Source: an uncultured Dysosmobacter sp. (GTDB taxonomy: Bacteria > Bacillota > Clostridia > Oscillospirales > Oscillospiraceae). Taken from it: a stretch of 41,289 nucleotides of DNA. Made by a program: the position numbers and the translations under genes. The notes under the pieces are model-generated. The model saw nothing but the letters and a program-made list of their open reading frames with translations, made no database searches and was not told where the DNA came from. Of the stretch, positions 1-9,100 are shown piece by piece. Positions within the stretch are counted from its first letter, which is position 1. The number at the start of each line of letters is the position of its first letter. Location of the stretch: the NCBI RefSeq assembly GCF_947631635.1, contig NZ_CANRMB010000033.1:1-41289 (forward strand), written 5' to 3'.

Positions 1-92
1 ATCGCTCCAAACATCCAGGGATTGCTGTGCCATTTTCTCTCTTTGACTTCCTTTAACTGCGTGTTTGGACACTCCCCCCGGCAAAGTCCCTC

Positions 93-121
93 TGTACAAG
101 TAAATTTTTCCATGTTATAAT
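93..121 (+). promoter_or_regulatory. sigma-A type promoter
   Basis: A -35 like TGTACA (93-98) and a perfect -10 TATAAT (116-121) are separated by 17 bp. They lie about 45 bp before the zinc-ribbon gene. The call rests on motif match only. Confidence 0.5.
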
Positions 122-164
122 AAATATTCCGAATTTCCCATTGACAACTGAGAGGTGTTCCGAT

Positions 165-776
165 ATGAGCGAAGAGATGCGGACCTTTGGCTATCTCTGC
201 CCCAAGTGCGGCAAAATGGTGATGGGCGCCCGTTCCATTTTCGCGCTGGAGGCCGCCGACGCGGAGATCGAATGCGGCTGTGGTGAAAGCGTCCTGCGGA
301 CGGAGTTCGACGGCCAGAAATACAAGGTATATGTCCCCTGCGGCATCTGCGGGGAGACCCACGTGGCGGTCTGCCAGCCGGACCGCATCCTGCGGGGCGC
401 CACCGCTCTGGGCTGCGCCCGGACCAAGCAGTTCTGCTGCTTCATCGGTCCGGAGGGCACGGTGGAGAAGAATCTTCGGGAGCTGTCTATTCTGGCGGAA
501 AAGGAAAAGCAGCAAAAGGACGCCGAGGAGGAGGCCTTTGCGGACAATGTCATCATGTACGAGGTCCTCTCCGAGCTGAGGGATATCGCCGCCCGGAAGG
601 ACGGCATCACCTGCGCCTGCGGCAGCAGGGGCTATGGCATGGAGATCCGCCGGTCCGCCGTGGATCTGGTCTGCCGGACCTGCGGCGCCAAGCTGCGGAT
701 CCCCGCCGCCACGGACCGGGACCTGGACGACCTGTGCTGCCATATGAAGCTGGTCATCCCCGGCAGGCAGGGATGA
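165..776 (+). CDS. zinc-ribbon protein of unknown function
   Basis: I do not recognise a named family. The 203-aa product has several Cys pairs typical of zinc ribbons: CPKC (residues 12-15), CGC (37-39), CGIC (59-62), CAC (150-152) and CRTC (170-173). A charged, probably helical stretch lies at about 100-145. I see no signal peptide or membrane segment, so it is probably cytosolic and binds one or two Zn ions. I chose ATG 165 because GAGAGGTG lies 8 bases before it; a TTG at 141 in the same frame has no RBS. A promoter lies upstream and a terminator follows, so it is probably transcribed alone. The function is not predictable from sequence. Confidence 0.75.
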   Translation: MSEEMRTFGYLCPKCGKMVMGARSIFALEAADAEIECGCGESVLRTEFDGQKYKVYVPCGICGETHVAVCQPDRILRGATALGCARTKQFCCFIGPEGTVEKNLRELSILAEKEKQQKDAEEEAFADNVIMYEVLSELRDIAARKDGITCACGSRGYGMEIRRSAVDLVCRTCGAKLRIPAATDRDLDDLCCHMKLVIPGRQG

Positions 777-804
777 TCCCGGACCATCCGCGCGTTCTCC
801 ATAC

Positions 805-838
805 AAAGCCATGACGGCTATGCTGTCACGGCTTTTTC
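805..838 (+). terminator. rho-independent terminator
   Basis: AAGCC-TGAC pairs with GTCA-GGCTT across a short loop and is followed by TTTTTCT. It ends the zinc-ribbon transcript. Confidence 0.75.
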
Positions 839-950
839 TAACAGCATCCCCGCCTGCTCCCCCGCATACAATGCACCTGCGCCCCTTCCATACGGAGCGG
901 CATCTCATGCCGGGCAGCGCCATCCCGCCCGGCGGAAAGGACCTGACCTT

Positions 951-2111
951 ATGATCTCCCTGCTTGCGCGTATCTTTCTCAAGCCCGGCCGCCCGGAGGC
1001 GGAACTCCGCAAAGCCTACGGCATCCTCTGCGGCGCTGTGGGCATCGGCTTCAATATTCTGCTGTTCCTGGGCAAATTTTTCGCCGGCACCATCTCCGGC
1101 TCCATTGCCATCACCGCCGACGCCTTCAACAACCTGTCCGACGCAGGCAGCTCCTTTGTCACCCTGCTGGGCTTCCAGCTGGCGGGCCAAAAGCCAGATG
1201 CGGGCCACCCCTTCGGCCACGGGCGGATCGAGTATCTGTCCGGCCTGGCGGTCTCCATGCTGATCCTGCTGATGGGATTTGAACTGATGCAGTCCTCCGT
1301 GGACAAGATCCTCCACCCCGTTCCGGTGGACTCCAGCGGACTGGTCCTTGTGATCCTGTGCGTCTCGATTCTGGTGAAGCTGTACATGGCCTTTTACAAC
1401 CGGCGGCTGGGCAAACAGCTGAACAGCACCGCCATGCAGGCCACCGCCATGGACTCCCTCAGCGACAGCGTCGCCACCACCGCGGTGCTGGCAGCCACGC
1501 TGGTCAGCCGCTTCACCGGCCTGATGATCGACGGCTGGTGCGGCCTTCTGGTGGCCCTGTTCATCCTCTGGTCCGGCTTCCACGCCGCCAAGGACACCAT
1601 CGATCCCCTCCTCGGCACGCCGCCCACCCACGAATTCGTGGAGCAGATCCGGGACCTGGTGATGGCCCATCCCGCCATCATCGGCATCCATGACCTGATC
1701 GTCCACGACTACGGCCCCGGCCGGATAATGATCTCCCTCCACGCGGAGGTCTCCGCCTCGGAGAACGTGCTGGCCCTCCACGACGAGATCGACAATGTGG
1801 AAAACGAGCTGCGGGCCAAGCTGGGCTGCGAGGCCGTCATCCACATGGACCCCATCGTCACCGACGACGGAATCACCGAGGAGACCCGCCAGCGGGTGGC
1901 GTCCCTGGTCCACTGCATCGACGATACCATCAACATCCACGACTTCCGCATGGTGGCGGGGCCCACTCATACCAACGTCATCTTTGACGCGGTGGTCCCC
2001 TTCCAATTCCGCCTCACCGACGCGGAGGTGGAGGAGAAGATCCGGACTGCCGTCCGGGCCTTGGACGGGAACTACTTCGCCGTGGTCCACGTGGAGCGGG
2101 CCTATACATGA
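951..2111 (+). CDS. cation diffusion facilitator (CDF) family metal transporter
   Basis: Membrane antiporter of the CDF family, which exports divalent metals (Zn, Mn, Fe or Co) in exchange for protons. At 386 aa it has the usual CDF-plus-C-terminal-domain size. The family signature is at residues 56-68 (ADAFNNLSDAGSS) with metal-site Asp57 and Asp64. HPFGH at 86-90 is the cytoplasmic loop motif, and Asp168 and Asp172 in TM5 complete the metal site. About six membrane helices occupy residues 25-210. After about residue 220 there is a cytoplasmic ferredoxin-like dimerisation domain, followed by a second, related stretch to the C-terminus. ATG 951 is preceded by GGAAAGG. It is flanked by terminators, so it is probably monocistronic. 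The metal cannot be assigned from sequence alone; the arrangement of acidic residues resembles Mn/Fe-type members. Confidence 0.93.
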   Translation: MISLLARIFLKPGRPEAELRKAYGILCGAVGIGFNILLFLGKFFAGTISGSIAITADAFNNLSDAGSSFVTLLGFQLAGQKPDAGHPFGHGRIEYLSGLAVSMLILLMGFELMQSSVDKILHPVPVDSSGLVLVILCVSILVKLYMAFYNRRLGKQLNSTAMQATAMDSLSDSVATTAVLAATLVSRFTGLMIDGWCGLLVALFILWSGFHAAKDTIDPLLGTPPTHEFVEQIRDLVMAHPAIIGIHDLIVHDYGPGRIMISLHAEVSASENVLALHDEIDNVENELRAKLGCEAVIHMDPIVTDDGITEETRQRVASLVHCIDDTINIHDFRMVAGPTHTNVIFDAVVPFQFRLTDAEVEEKIRTAVRALDGNYFAVVHVERAYT

Positions 2112-2116
2112 GAGCG

Positions 2117-2142
2117 CGGACGGGCTTGACCCGTCCGTTTTT
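2117..2142 (+). terminator. rho-independent terminator of the CDF gene
   Basis: CGGACGGG (2117-2124) and CCCGTCCG (2130-2137) form a perfect 8-bp stem with a 5-nt loop, then TTTTT. The loop and right arm carry the -35 box of the next gene. Confidence 0.85.
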
Positions 2143-2154
2143 CCCTGTTACAAT
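2126..2154 (+). promoter_or_regulatory. promoter nested in the preceding terminator
   Basis: TTGACC (2126-2131) lies in the loop and right arm of the CDF terminator, with TACAAT (2149-2154) after a 17-bp spacer. The next gene starts at 2183. Confidence 0.55.
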
Positions 2155-2182
2155 GACTTTATTCTGAAAAAGGGGGCATTTT

Positions 2183-2551
2183 ATGGGACTTCCCTGGTTT
2201 TTGAAACCCGACCTGCTTCTGCACGCGGAGATGCTGGACGCCCAGGAGTCGCTGGCCCGGTCCGCCAGCAGCTCCCATGCCGCCGACCGGAAGCAGGACC
2301 GGGAGATCGAAGCGCTGAACAAGCGGGTCTCCGAATTGGAAAACCAGCTTCTGGCGCTGGAAACGCTCCTGTCGGAAAAGGGACTCCTGCCGCCTCCGCC
2401 GCAGGAGGAAGCGGGTCCCACGCCGCCTCCCGCGGAGGGTCCCGCCGTCTTTCCCGCCCGCACGGAGCAGACCATCGCCTGCCCCCGCTGCGGCAGGTGC
2501 CAGCGGGGCAACCGGGACTTCTGCTATGCCTGTGAGACGCCCTTTCGATAG
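2183..2551 (+). CDS. small coiled-coil and zinc-ribbon protein
   Basis: A 122-aa protein of unknown function in three parts. An N-terminal helical region (about 1-68) has a heptad-like Leu/Glu pattern over 42-66 and suggests a coiled coil. A Pro/Ala/Glu-rich flexible linker covers about 68-95. A C-terminal four-Cys zinc ribbon has CPRCGRC and CYAC at about 100-117. No signal peptide or TM segment is visible. ATG 2183 follows an AAGGGGG RBS. It has its own promoter and a strong terminator, so it is a single-gene unit. The layout of oligomerising helix, linker and zinc finger suggests a scaffold or nucleic-acid-binding role, but that is inference. Confidence 0.8.
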   Translation: MGLPWFLKPDLLLHAEMLDAQESLARSASSSHAADRKQDREIEALNKRVSELENQLLALETLLSEKGLLPPPPQEEAGPTPPPAEGPAVFPARTEQTIACPRCGRCQRGNRDFCYACETPFR

Positions 2552-2571
2552 GAAAATGAATAGCACGCGGC

Positions 2572-2615
2572 ACGGGAGACGGGCCTCACGGCCCCGTCTC
2601 CCGTATCATTTTTTT
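2572..2615 (+). terminator. strong rho-independent terminator
   Basis: A 12-bp stem has arms ACGGGAGACGGG and its complement, with the right arm ending at 2604. TCATTTTTTT follows. Confidence 0.88.
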
Positions 2616-2722
2616 GCGCGGCGCGCCGCTCTTTTGGATGTTCCCGAAAGGACCCGCCATTTCTCATAATTATTCCGTTTGTGGACAACCTATGGAAAAT
2701 CCATCAAAACGAGGTGGCATCC

Positions 2723-3733
2723 ATGAACGAAAAACGGCGGCGGACCATCGCCCTGGCCCATCCTCCCTCTGTGCTCTCCTTTGCCAACATCGGCGGCAAA
2801 TTTGAGGGAGAGGGGCCTCTGGCGGCGTATTTTGACGAGCTGGGCCAGGACTCCTTCTTCGGGGAAAAGACCTGGGAAAAGGCGGAGTCCGCCATGCAGA
2901 AAAAAGTCCTCCAGCGGGCGCTGGACCAGGCGAAGCTCGCCCCCGGCGACCTGGACTATATCTTTGCCGGGGACCTGCTGAACCAGTGCATCGGCTCCTC
3001 CTTCGGCCTCCGGGATTTCAACATCCCCTTTTACGGCCTGTACGGCGCCTGCTCCACCATGGGGGAGTCCCTGTCACTGGCGGCGCTCATCGTGGCCGGC
3101 GGCTATGCCCGCAGGGCCGCTGCCATCACCAGTTCCCACTTCTGCACCGCCGAGCGGCAGTACCGGATGCCAGTGCCCTACGGCAACCAGCGGACTCCCA
3201 CCGCCCAGTGGACCGCCACCGCCTCCGGCTGCACCATTCTGTCCGATGACGGCCCAGGCCCCTATATCACCCACGTCACCTGCGGCAAGATCGTGGACAA
3301 GGGCATCAGCGATGTGAACAACATGGGCGCGGCCATGGCCCCCGCCGCCTACGACACCCTGTCCACCTTCTTCCGGGATACCAAGACCAAGCCGGACGAC
3401 TACGACCTGGTCATCACCGGCGACCTGGGCGAGCTGGGCCACGCCGTTGTCCGGGACTTCTTCTCCCGGGACGGCATCGAGCTGGGGGAGAACTTCCAGG
3501 ACTGCGGCCTGCTGCTCTACGACCGGAAAAAGCAGGACATGCACGCCGGTGCCTCCGGCTGCGGCTGCTCCGCCTCCGTGCTGAACGGATACCTGCTGAC
3601 GGAGATGCGCCGGGGCAAGTGGAAGCGCATCCTCTTCGCCCCCACCGGGGCGCTGCTGTCCCCCACCTCCAGCTTCCAGGGGGAGTCCATCCCCGGCATC
3701 TGCCATGCGGTCTGTATCTCTGCCGAGAAATAA
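2723..3733 (+). CDS. spoVAD: stage V sporulation protein AD (SpoVAD)
   Basis: SpoVAD is part of the spoVA channel that moves dipicolinic acid into the forespore. It binds DPA and has a thiolase-like fold. The 336-aa length matches the family. Recognisable parts are the N-terminal TIALAHPPSVLSFANIGG, the thiolase-like core with YGACSTMGESL around the active-site-like Cys, SSHFCTAERQYRMP, and the conserved tail GESIPGICHAVCI. ATG 2723 is chosen because GAGGTGG lies 5 bases upstream; an ATG at 2681 has no RBS. The gene normally sits between spoVAC and spoVAE. Here it stands alone, with glnA downstream and spoVAE about 8.7 kb away. A weak forespore-type promoter (TCATAA near 2664, CAACCTA near 2686) is possible but not convincing. 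Confidence 0.93.
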   Translation: MNEKRRRTIALAHPPSVLSFANIGGKFEGEGPLAAYFDELGQDSFFGEKTWEKAESAMQKKVLQRALDQAKLAPGDLDYIFAGDLLNQCIGSSFGLRDFNIPFYGLYGACSTMGESLSLAALIVAGGYARRAAAITSSHFCTAERQYRMPVPYGNQRTPTAQWTATASGCTILSDDGPGPYITHVTCGKIVDKGISDVNNMGAAMAPAAYDTLSTFFRDTKTKPDDYDLVITGDLGELGHAVVRDFFSRDGIELGENFQDCGLLLYDRKKQDMHAGASGCGCSASVLNGYLLTEMRRGKWKRILFAPTGALLSPTSSFQGESIPGICHAVCISAEK

Positions 3734-3858
3734 TGTTTTCCGCACAAACACAAATATCTGTCGTATGGAAATTGCACAAAGGTTTTTTCACGGGAACTTC
3801 CCGATTTAGAAGAGTTCCTGAAATCCCGGAGAACTCTGCCCTGCCGCCGTCAAAAGCG

Positions 3859-3888
3859 TTGACAGGGCGGGGTTTCCCCCCGTATAAT
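3859..3888 (+). promoter_or_regulatory. consensus promoter of glnA
   Basis: A perfect TTGACA (3859-3864) and a perfect TATAAT (3883-3888) are separated by 18 bp. Transcription should start near 3895, immediately before the hairpin at 3901-3942. Confidence 0.8.
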
Positions 3889-3900
3889 TCAAAAAAGAGA

Positions 3901-3942
3901 GAGCAAGGGCGCCCCCTCTTGGGCCGCCCCTGCTCATTTTTT
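3901..3942 (+). terminator. leader terminator (candidate attenuator) of glnA
   Basis: GAGCA-GGGCG-CCC pairs with GGG-CGCCC-TGCTC across a short loop with two mismatched positions, and is followed by ATTTTTT. It lies between the consensus glnA promoter and the gene, so transcripts from that promoter must read through it. This fits control by antitermination, and an ANTAR-domain gene follows glnA. It could also simply end read-through from spoVAD if glnA used another start site, but I see no promoter between the hairpin and glnA. Confidence 0.7.
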
Positions 3943-4003
3943 GTATATATGCGTTCTTTCACGTTAAAGTGGTAAATTACGTCATTCCGAAAGGAGCACG
4001 ACC

Positions 4004-5335
4004 ATGAGTTTTTATACCAAGGAAGATATCATCCGGCGGGTGGCGGAGGAGGACATCCAGTTCATCCGCATGCAGTTCACCGACATCTTCGGCCAGCTGA
4101 AAAACGTGGCCATCACCGCCTCCCAGATCGAGCGGGCCCTCAACAACGAGATCATGATGGACGGCAGCTCCATCGAGGGCTTTGTCCGCATTGAGGAGTC
4201 CGACCAGTACCTCTGGCCGGACCTGGATACCTTCACGGTCCTGCCCTGGCGGCCCCAGTACGGCAAGGTGGCCCGGCTGATCTGTGATGTCCACAATCCC
4301 GACGGCACCCCCTTTGTGGGCGACCCCCGCAATGTTTTGAAGCGGGTCCTCTCCCGGGCGGAGCGCTTGGGATACACCTTCAACACCGGCCCGGAGCTGG
4401 AATTCTTCCTGTTCCAGACCGATGACGATGGAAACCCCACCACCAAGACCTCTGATGAGGCAGGCTATTTTGACCTGGGGCCCCTGGACCACGGCGAGAG
4501 CACCCGCCGGGAGATCTGCCTCGCCCTGGAGGAAATGGGGTTTGAGATCGAGGCCAGCCACCACGAGGTGGCGGCTGGCCAGCACGAGATCGACTTTAAG
4601 TACACCGACGCCCTCCATGCCGCCGACAGCATCATGACCTTCAAGCTGGCGGTCAAGACGCTGGCCCAGAAAAACGGCCTCCACGCCACGTTTATGCCAA
4701 AGCCGGTCTACGGCGCCGCCGGCAGCGGGATGCATGTCAATATGTCCCTGTTCAAAAACGGACAGAACGTCTTTTTTGACACGCACACACCCAACCAGCT
4801 CTCTCCCCTGGCAAACCAGTTCATCGCAGGATTGCTGTCCCACGTCCAGGGCTTCTGTGCCCTGACGAATCCCCTGGTGAACTCCTATAAGCGGTTCGTC
4901 CCCGGCTATGAGGCCCCCTGTTATCTGGCCTGGTCCTCCTCCAACCGCTCAGCGCTGATCCGCATCCCCGCTCCCCGGGGACAGGGCACCCGGGTGGAGC
5001 TGCGGAGCCCGGACCCCTCCTGCAACCCCTATCTGGTGTTCGCGGCCTGCCTGGCCGCGGGACTGGACGGCATCGAGCATGGCATGACGCCCCCCGCCGA
5101 GATCACGGAGAACATCTATGCCATGACGCCGGAGGCCCGGGCCGCCCACGGCATTGAGAGCCTGCCCGGCACGCTGGAGGCCGCCATCCGCGCCCTGACG
5201 GCGGACTCTGTGATCCTGGACGCAATGGGGCCCCATGTCTCCGGACAGTATGTGGCCGGAAAGCTGCGGGAGTGGGAGGAGTACCGCACCCAGGTCTCCC
5301 AGTGGGAGCTGGACCGGTATCTGGTGACGTACTGA
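4004..5335 (+). CDS. glnA: glutamine synthetase, type I (GSI-alpha)
   Basis: Makes glutamine from glutamate, ammonia and ATP in the cytosol. It is the first half of the GS-GOGAT pathway. The 443-aa length and motifs are those of the Gram-positive GSI-alpha class: MDGSSIEGF at 52-60, the metal-site PELEFFLF around 130-137, [11 protein letters not shown], the ATP-site [14 protein letters not shown], and NRSALIRIP with [14 protein letters not shown] do not see the adenylylation-site segment of the longer GSI-beta enzymes, so control by covalent modification is unlikely. Feedback inhibition and leader antitermination are the likely controls. ATG 4004 follows AAAGGAG. The ANTAR gene starts 47 bases after the stop, with gltBD further on, so the block is functionally one nitrogen-assimilation cluster. 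Confidence 0.98.
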   Translation: MSFYTKEDIIRRVAEEDIQFIRMQFTDIFGQLKNVAITASQIERALNNEIMMDGSSIEGFVRIEESDQYLWPDLDTFTVLPWRPQYGKVARLICDVHNPDGTPFVGDPRNVLKRVLSRAERLGYTFNTGPELEFFLFQTDDDGNPTTKTSDEAGYFDLGPLDHGESTRREICLALEEMGFEIEASHHEVAAGQHEIDFKYTDALHAADSIMTFKLAVKTLAQKNGLHATFMPKPVYGAAGSGMHVNMSLFKNGQNVFFDTHTPNQLSPLANQFIAGLLSHVQGFCALTNPLVNSYKRFVPGYEAPCYLAWSSSNRSALIRIPAPRGQGTRVELRSPDPSCNPYLVFAACLAAGLDGIEHGMTPPAEITENIYAMTPEARAAHGIESLPGTLEAAIRALTADSVILDAMGPHVSGQYVAGKLREWEEYRTQVSQWELDRYLVTY

Positions 5336-5382
5336 CCCGCTGACGGGCCGCGGAAGAGCGCTTGACGAAGGGAGGGGAGCAT

Positions 5383-5922
5383 ATGGACCGGATGGTGGTC
5401 GCCTTTGCCAATGAAGAGGCACAGCGCCGCATCCTGCGGCTGGTGGAGGCCCACGGCTATTCGCCCGCCGCCTGCTGTACCGCCGGCGCGGAGGTCATCC
5501 GCACGGTCCGCAAGCTGGGCAGCGCCATTGTCGTCTGCGGCTTTAAGCTGCGGGACATGACCGCCGGGGACCTGGCCGCCGACCTCCATGGGACCGCTGT
5601 TTTGCTGGTGGTCTCCTCCGCCGCCAATCTGGATTTCTGCGAGGGAGAAAATCTCCACAAGCTGGCGACGCCCATATCCCGTTCCGACTTCTTCGCCACC
5701 CTGGACCTGCTGCGGCAGTTTGAGGAAAAGCACCTGCACCATCCGCCCCCAAAGCGGCGGGAGGCGGAGCAGGCACTGATCCGGCGGGCAAAGGAGCTGC
5801 TCATGGACGTCAACCGCATGACGGAATCCGAGGCCCACCGCTTCCTCCAAAAACGGAGCATGGACGCGGGGCTGAAAATGGCGGAAACCGCGCAGATCGT
5901 CATCGATTCCTATACCCGGTGA
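5383..5922 (+). CDS. nitR: ANTAR-domain antitermination regulator (NitR-like)
   Basis: The 179-aa protein has a degenerate receiver-like domain at about 1-115 and a C-terminal ANTAR helical bundle at about 120-175 (AKELLMDVNRMTESEAHRFL, then MAETAQIVI). ANTAR proteins bind dual-hairpin RNA motifs in nascent transcripts and prevent termination. The receiver part lacks the canonical acidic pocket: it opens with VVAFANEEA, and no phospho-acceptor Asp is evident near residue 55. Activity is therefore probably set by another signal. ATG 5383 follows GGAGGGG. A glnA-nitR-glutamate synthase order is known from solventogenic clostridia, where NitR is proposed as a nitrogen-responsive antiterminator. 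The likely targets here are the glnA leader hairpin and possibly the gltB leader. The symbol is by context. Confidence 0.87.
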   Translation: MDRMVVAFANEEAQRRILRLVEAHGYSPAACCTAGAEVIRTVRKLGSAIVVCGFKLRDMTAGDLAADLHGTAVLLVVSSAANLDFCEGENLHKLATPISRSDFFATLDLLRQFEEKHLHHPPPKRREAEQALIRRAKELLMDVNRMTESEAHRFLQKRSMDAGLKMAETAQIVIDSYTR

Positions 5923-5950
5923 ATCCCTATATCGGTAATTGACCGTTATC

Positions 5951-6125
5951 GTCCATTCACTTGAAAAATCGCATGGGATTTTTCAAGCGGGCGATGCCCG
6001 CTGTACGTAAAGCGTACAGTGATTGACGATGAAATGCAAATCAAGGCCGCGGTCCGCGGCCTGTCACAGCGCACATGCGCTGTGACACTTGAAAAGTGAA
6101 TTGATCACTTTTCAAGTGATTTGAT
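5951..6125 (+). repeat. six-hairpin intergenic repeat, copy A
   Basis: A 175-bp element of consecutive hairpins: 5960-5987 (11-bp stem), 5986-6002 (GCGGGC/GCCCGC, GAT loop), 6001-6019 (CTGTACG/CGTACAG), 6044-6062 (GC-rich palindrome), 6062-6087 (12-bp stem) and 6086-6118 (14-bp stem). The ends are inverted repeats (TCACTTGAAAA and TTTTCAAGTGA). Copy B lies at 18577-18751, with about 13 differences by my count. An inverted, shortened copy lies at 12878-12990. Copy A fills the space between the ANTAR gene and gltB and would be in the gltB leader if the genes are co-transcribed. It may be a MITE/REP-type element or a structured RNA. Confidence 0.9.
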
Positions 6126-6158
6126 GATATCAATTCCAAACGAATTGGAGTGACATAC

Positions 6159-9100
6159 ATGTTGGAATGTGATCAGAAAATGAATCCCCTGTACGATCCA
6201 CGCTTTGAGCACGACGCCTGCGGCATCGGCGCCGTGGTGAGCCTGAAGGGCATCAAGACCTACCAGACGGTGGACGACGCCCTGAAGATCGTGGAAAAGC
6301 TGGAGCACCGTGCGGGCAAGGACGCCTCCGGCGAGACCGGCGACGGCGTGGGCCTGATGCTGCAGATCCCCCACAAGCTGATGGTGAAGGCCGCCGCTGC
6401 CGAGGGCATCGCCCTGGGCTGTGAACGGGACTACGGCGTGGGCATGTTCTTCTTCCCCAACGACGGGCTGAAGCGCGCCCAGGCCAAAAAGATGATGGAG
6501 ATCATCGTGGCCAAGGAGGGCATGGAGTTTCTGGGCTGGCGGGACGTTCCCACCCACCCGGACGTGCTGGGTGAGAAGGCCCGCTCCTGCATGCCCGCCA
6601 TCTGCCAGTGCTTCGTGAAGCGCCCGGCGGACTGCGCCCAGGGCCTGGATTTTGACCGGAAGCTGTATGTGGCCCGCCGGGTGTTTGAGCAGTCCAATGT
6701 CAACACCTACATCCCCTCCTTCTCCAGCCGGACCATCGTCTACAAGGGCATGTTCCTGGTGGGGCAGCTGCGAAAATTTTACGCCGACCTGACGGACCCG
6801 GACTGCCAGAGCGCTATTGCCCTGGTCCACTCCCGGTTCTCCACCAACACCAACCCCAGCTGGGAGCGGGCCCACCCCAATCGCTACATCATGCACAACG
6901 GCGAGATCAACACCATCCGGGGCAATGTGGACCGGATGCTGGCCCGGGAGGAGACCATGTCCTCCGCCGTCATGGAGGAGGATATGGACAAGATCCTGCC
7001 CGTGGTGGACCAGAGCGGCTCCGACAGCTCCATGCTGGACAACACCCTGGAATTTCTGATGATGAACGGCATTGAGCTGCCTCAGGCGGTGATGATGACC
7101 ATCCCGGAGCCCTGGGCCAACGACAAGAAGATGGACCGGGAGAAGCGGGATTTCTATCACTACTACGCCACCATGATGGAGCCCTGGGACGGCCCCGCCG
7201 CCATCATCTTCTCCGACGGCGACACCATGGGCGCCGTGCTGGACCGCAACGGCCTGCGTCCCTGCCGCTGGTATCTGACCAATGACGGCTATCTGATTTT
7301 GTCCTCCGAGGTGGGCGTGCTGGAGATCCCGCCGGAGCGCATCGTGAAAAAATCCCGGCTCCAGCCTGGCAAGATGCTGTTGGCGGACCTGCGGGAGGGT
7401 CGTCTGGTGGACGACGAGGAGATCAAGCGCCGCTATGCCCGCCGGCAGCCCTACGGCGAGTGGCTGGACGCACACCTGGTCTATCTGAAGGACCTCCCCA
7501 TCCCTAATATGCGGGTGGAGACCCACTCCCAGGAGGTCCGGGACCGGCTGTACAAAGCCTTTGGCTACACCTATGAGGAGGTCAAGGACTCCATCCTGCC
7601 CATGGCCCGGGACGGCGCGGAACCCACCAGCGCCATGGGCGTGGACACCCCCCTGGCGGTGCTGAGCGAGCATCACCAGCCCCTGTTCAACTACTTCAAG
7701 CAGCTCTTCGCCCAGGTGACCAACCCGCCCATGGACGCTATCCGAGAGGAGATCGTCACCGATACCACGGTGTACGTGGGTTCCGGCGGCAATCTGCTGC
7801 AGGAAAAGGCGGAGAACTGCACGGTCCTCCAGATCCACAATCCCATTCTGACCTCCGTGGACCTGATGAAGCTGCGGCACATGAAGCGGCCTGGCTTCCA
7901 TGTGGAGACTATCTCCCTGCTGTACTACAAGTCCATGCCCCTGGAGCACGCCCTGGACCGTCTGTTCGTCAACTGCGACCGGGCCTACCGCAATGGCGCC
8001 AATATCCTGATCCTGTCCGACCGGGGGGTGGATGAGAACCATGTGGCCATTCCCTCCCTGCTGGCGGTCTCCGCCCTGGAGCAGTACCTGGTCCGCACCA
8101 AGAAGCGCACCGCCGTCTCCATGATCCTGGAGAGCGCGGAGCCTCGGGACATCCACCACTTCGCCACCCTCCTGGGCTACGGCGCCCAGGCCATCAACCC
8201 CTATCTCGCCCAGGAGTGCGTGGAGGAGCTGGTGACGCTGGGCCTGCTGGACAAGGATCCCGGCGCCGCCGTCAACGACTACAACAGCGCCATCCTCCAC
8301 GGCATCGTGAAGATCGCCTCCAAGATGGGCATCTCCACCATCCAGTCCTACCAGTCCGCCCAGATCTTCGAGTGTGTGGGCATCAACAGGGACGTGATCG
8401 ACAAGTATTTCACCAACACCATCAGCCGTGTGGGCGGCGTGGGGCTGGAGGAGATCGGCGAGGGCGTGGAGTGGAACCACAACCAGGCCTTCGATCCCCT
8501 GGGGCTGGGTTTTGACGCCACGCTGGACTCCACCGGCAATCACAAACTGCGCTCCGGCCCGGACAAAGAGGACCACATGTACAATCCCCGGACCATCCTG
8601 CTGCTGCAAAAGGCCACCCGGGAGGGGGATTACGAGACCTTCAAGGCGTATTCCGCCCTGGTGGACTTCGCCGACAAGCCCCACACCCTGCGGGGCCTGC
8701 TGGACTTCCAGTTCGACGAGAACGGCGGCATCCCCATCGACGAGGTGGAGAGCGTCAGCTCCATCGTCAAGCGGTTCAAGACCGGCGCCATGAGCTACGG
8801 CTCCATCTCCCAGGAGGCCCACGAGTGCATGGCCATCGCCATGAACCGCATCGGCGGCAAGTCCAACTCCGGCGAGGGCGGCGAGGCCGCGGAGCGCCTC
8901 CACGACGAGCGCTGCTCCGCCATCAAGCAGATCGCCTCCGGCCGCTTCGGCGTCACCAGCGAATACCTGCGCAGCGCCCAGGAGATCCAGATCAAAATGG
9001 CCCAGGGCGCCAAGCCCGGCGAGGGCGGGCACCTGCCCGGCAAAAAGGTCTATCCCTGGATCGCCAAGACCCGGTACTCCACCCCCGGCGTCAGCCTGAT

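Noticed and set aside
2664..2692. A sigma-G promoter before spoVAD (TCATAA, CAACCTA)
   Set aside because: The spacing is 16 and the -10 matches only 5 of 7 bases. Expected from biology but too weak to annotate.
3889..4003. A canonical ANTAR dual-hexaloop RNA motif in the glnA leader
   Set aside because: I looked for two hairpins with six-base loops having A first and G fourth and did not find them; one CAC-GTTAAA-GTG hairpin has a different loop.
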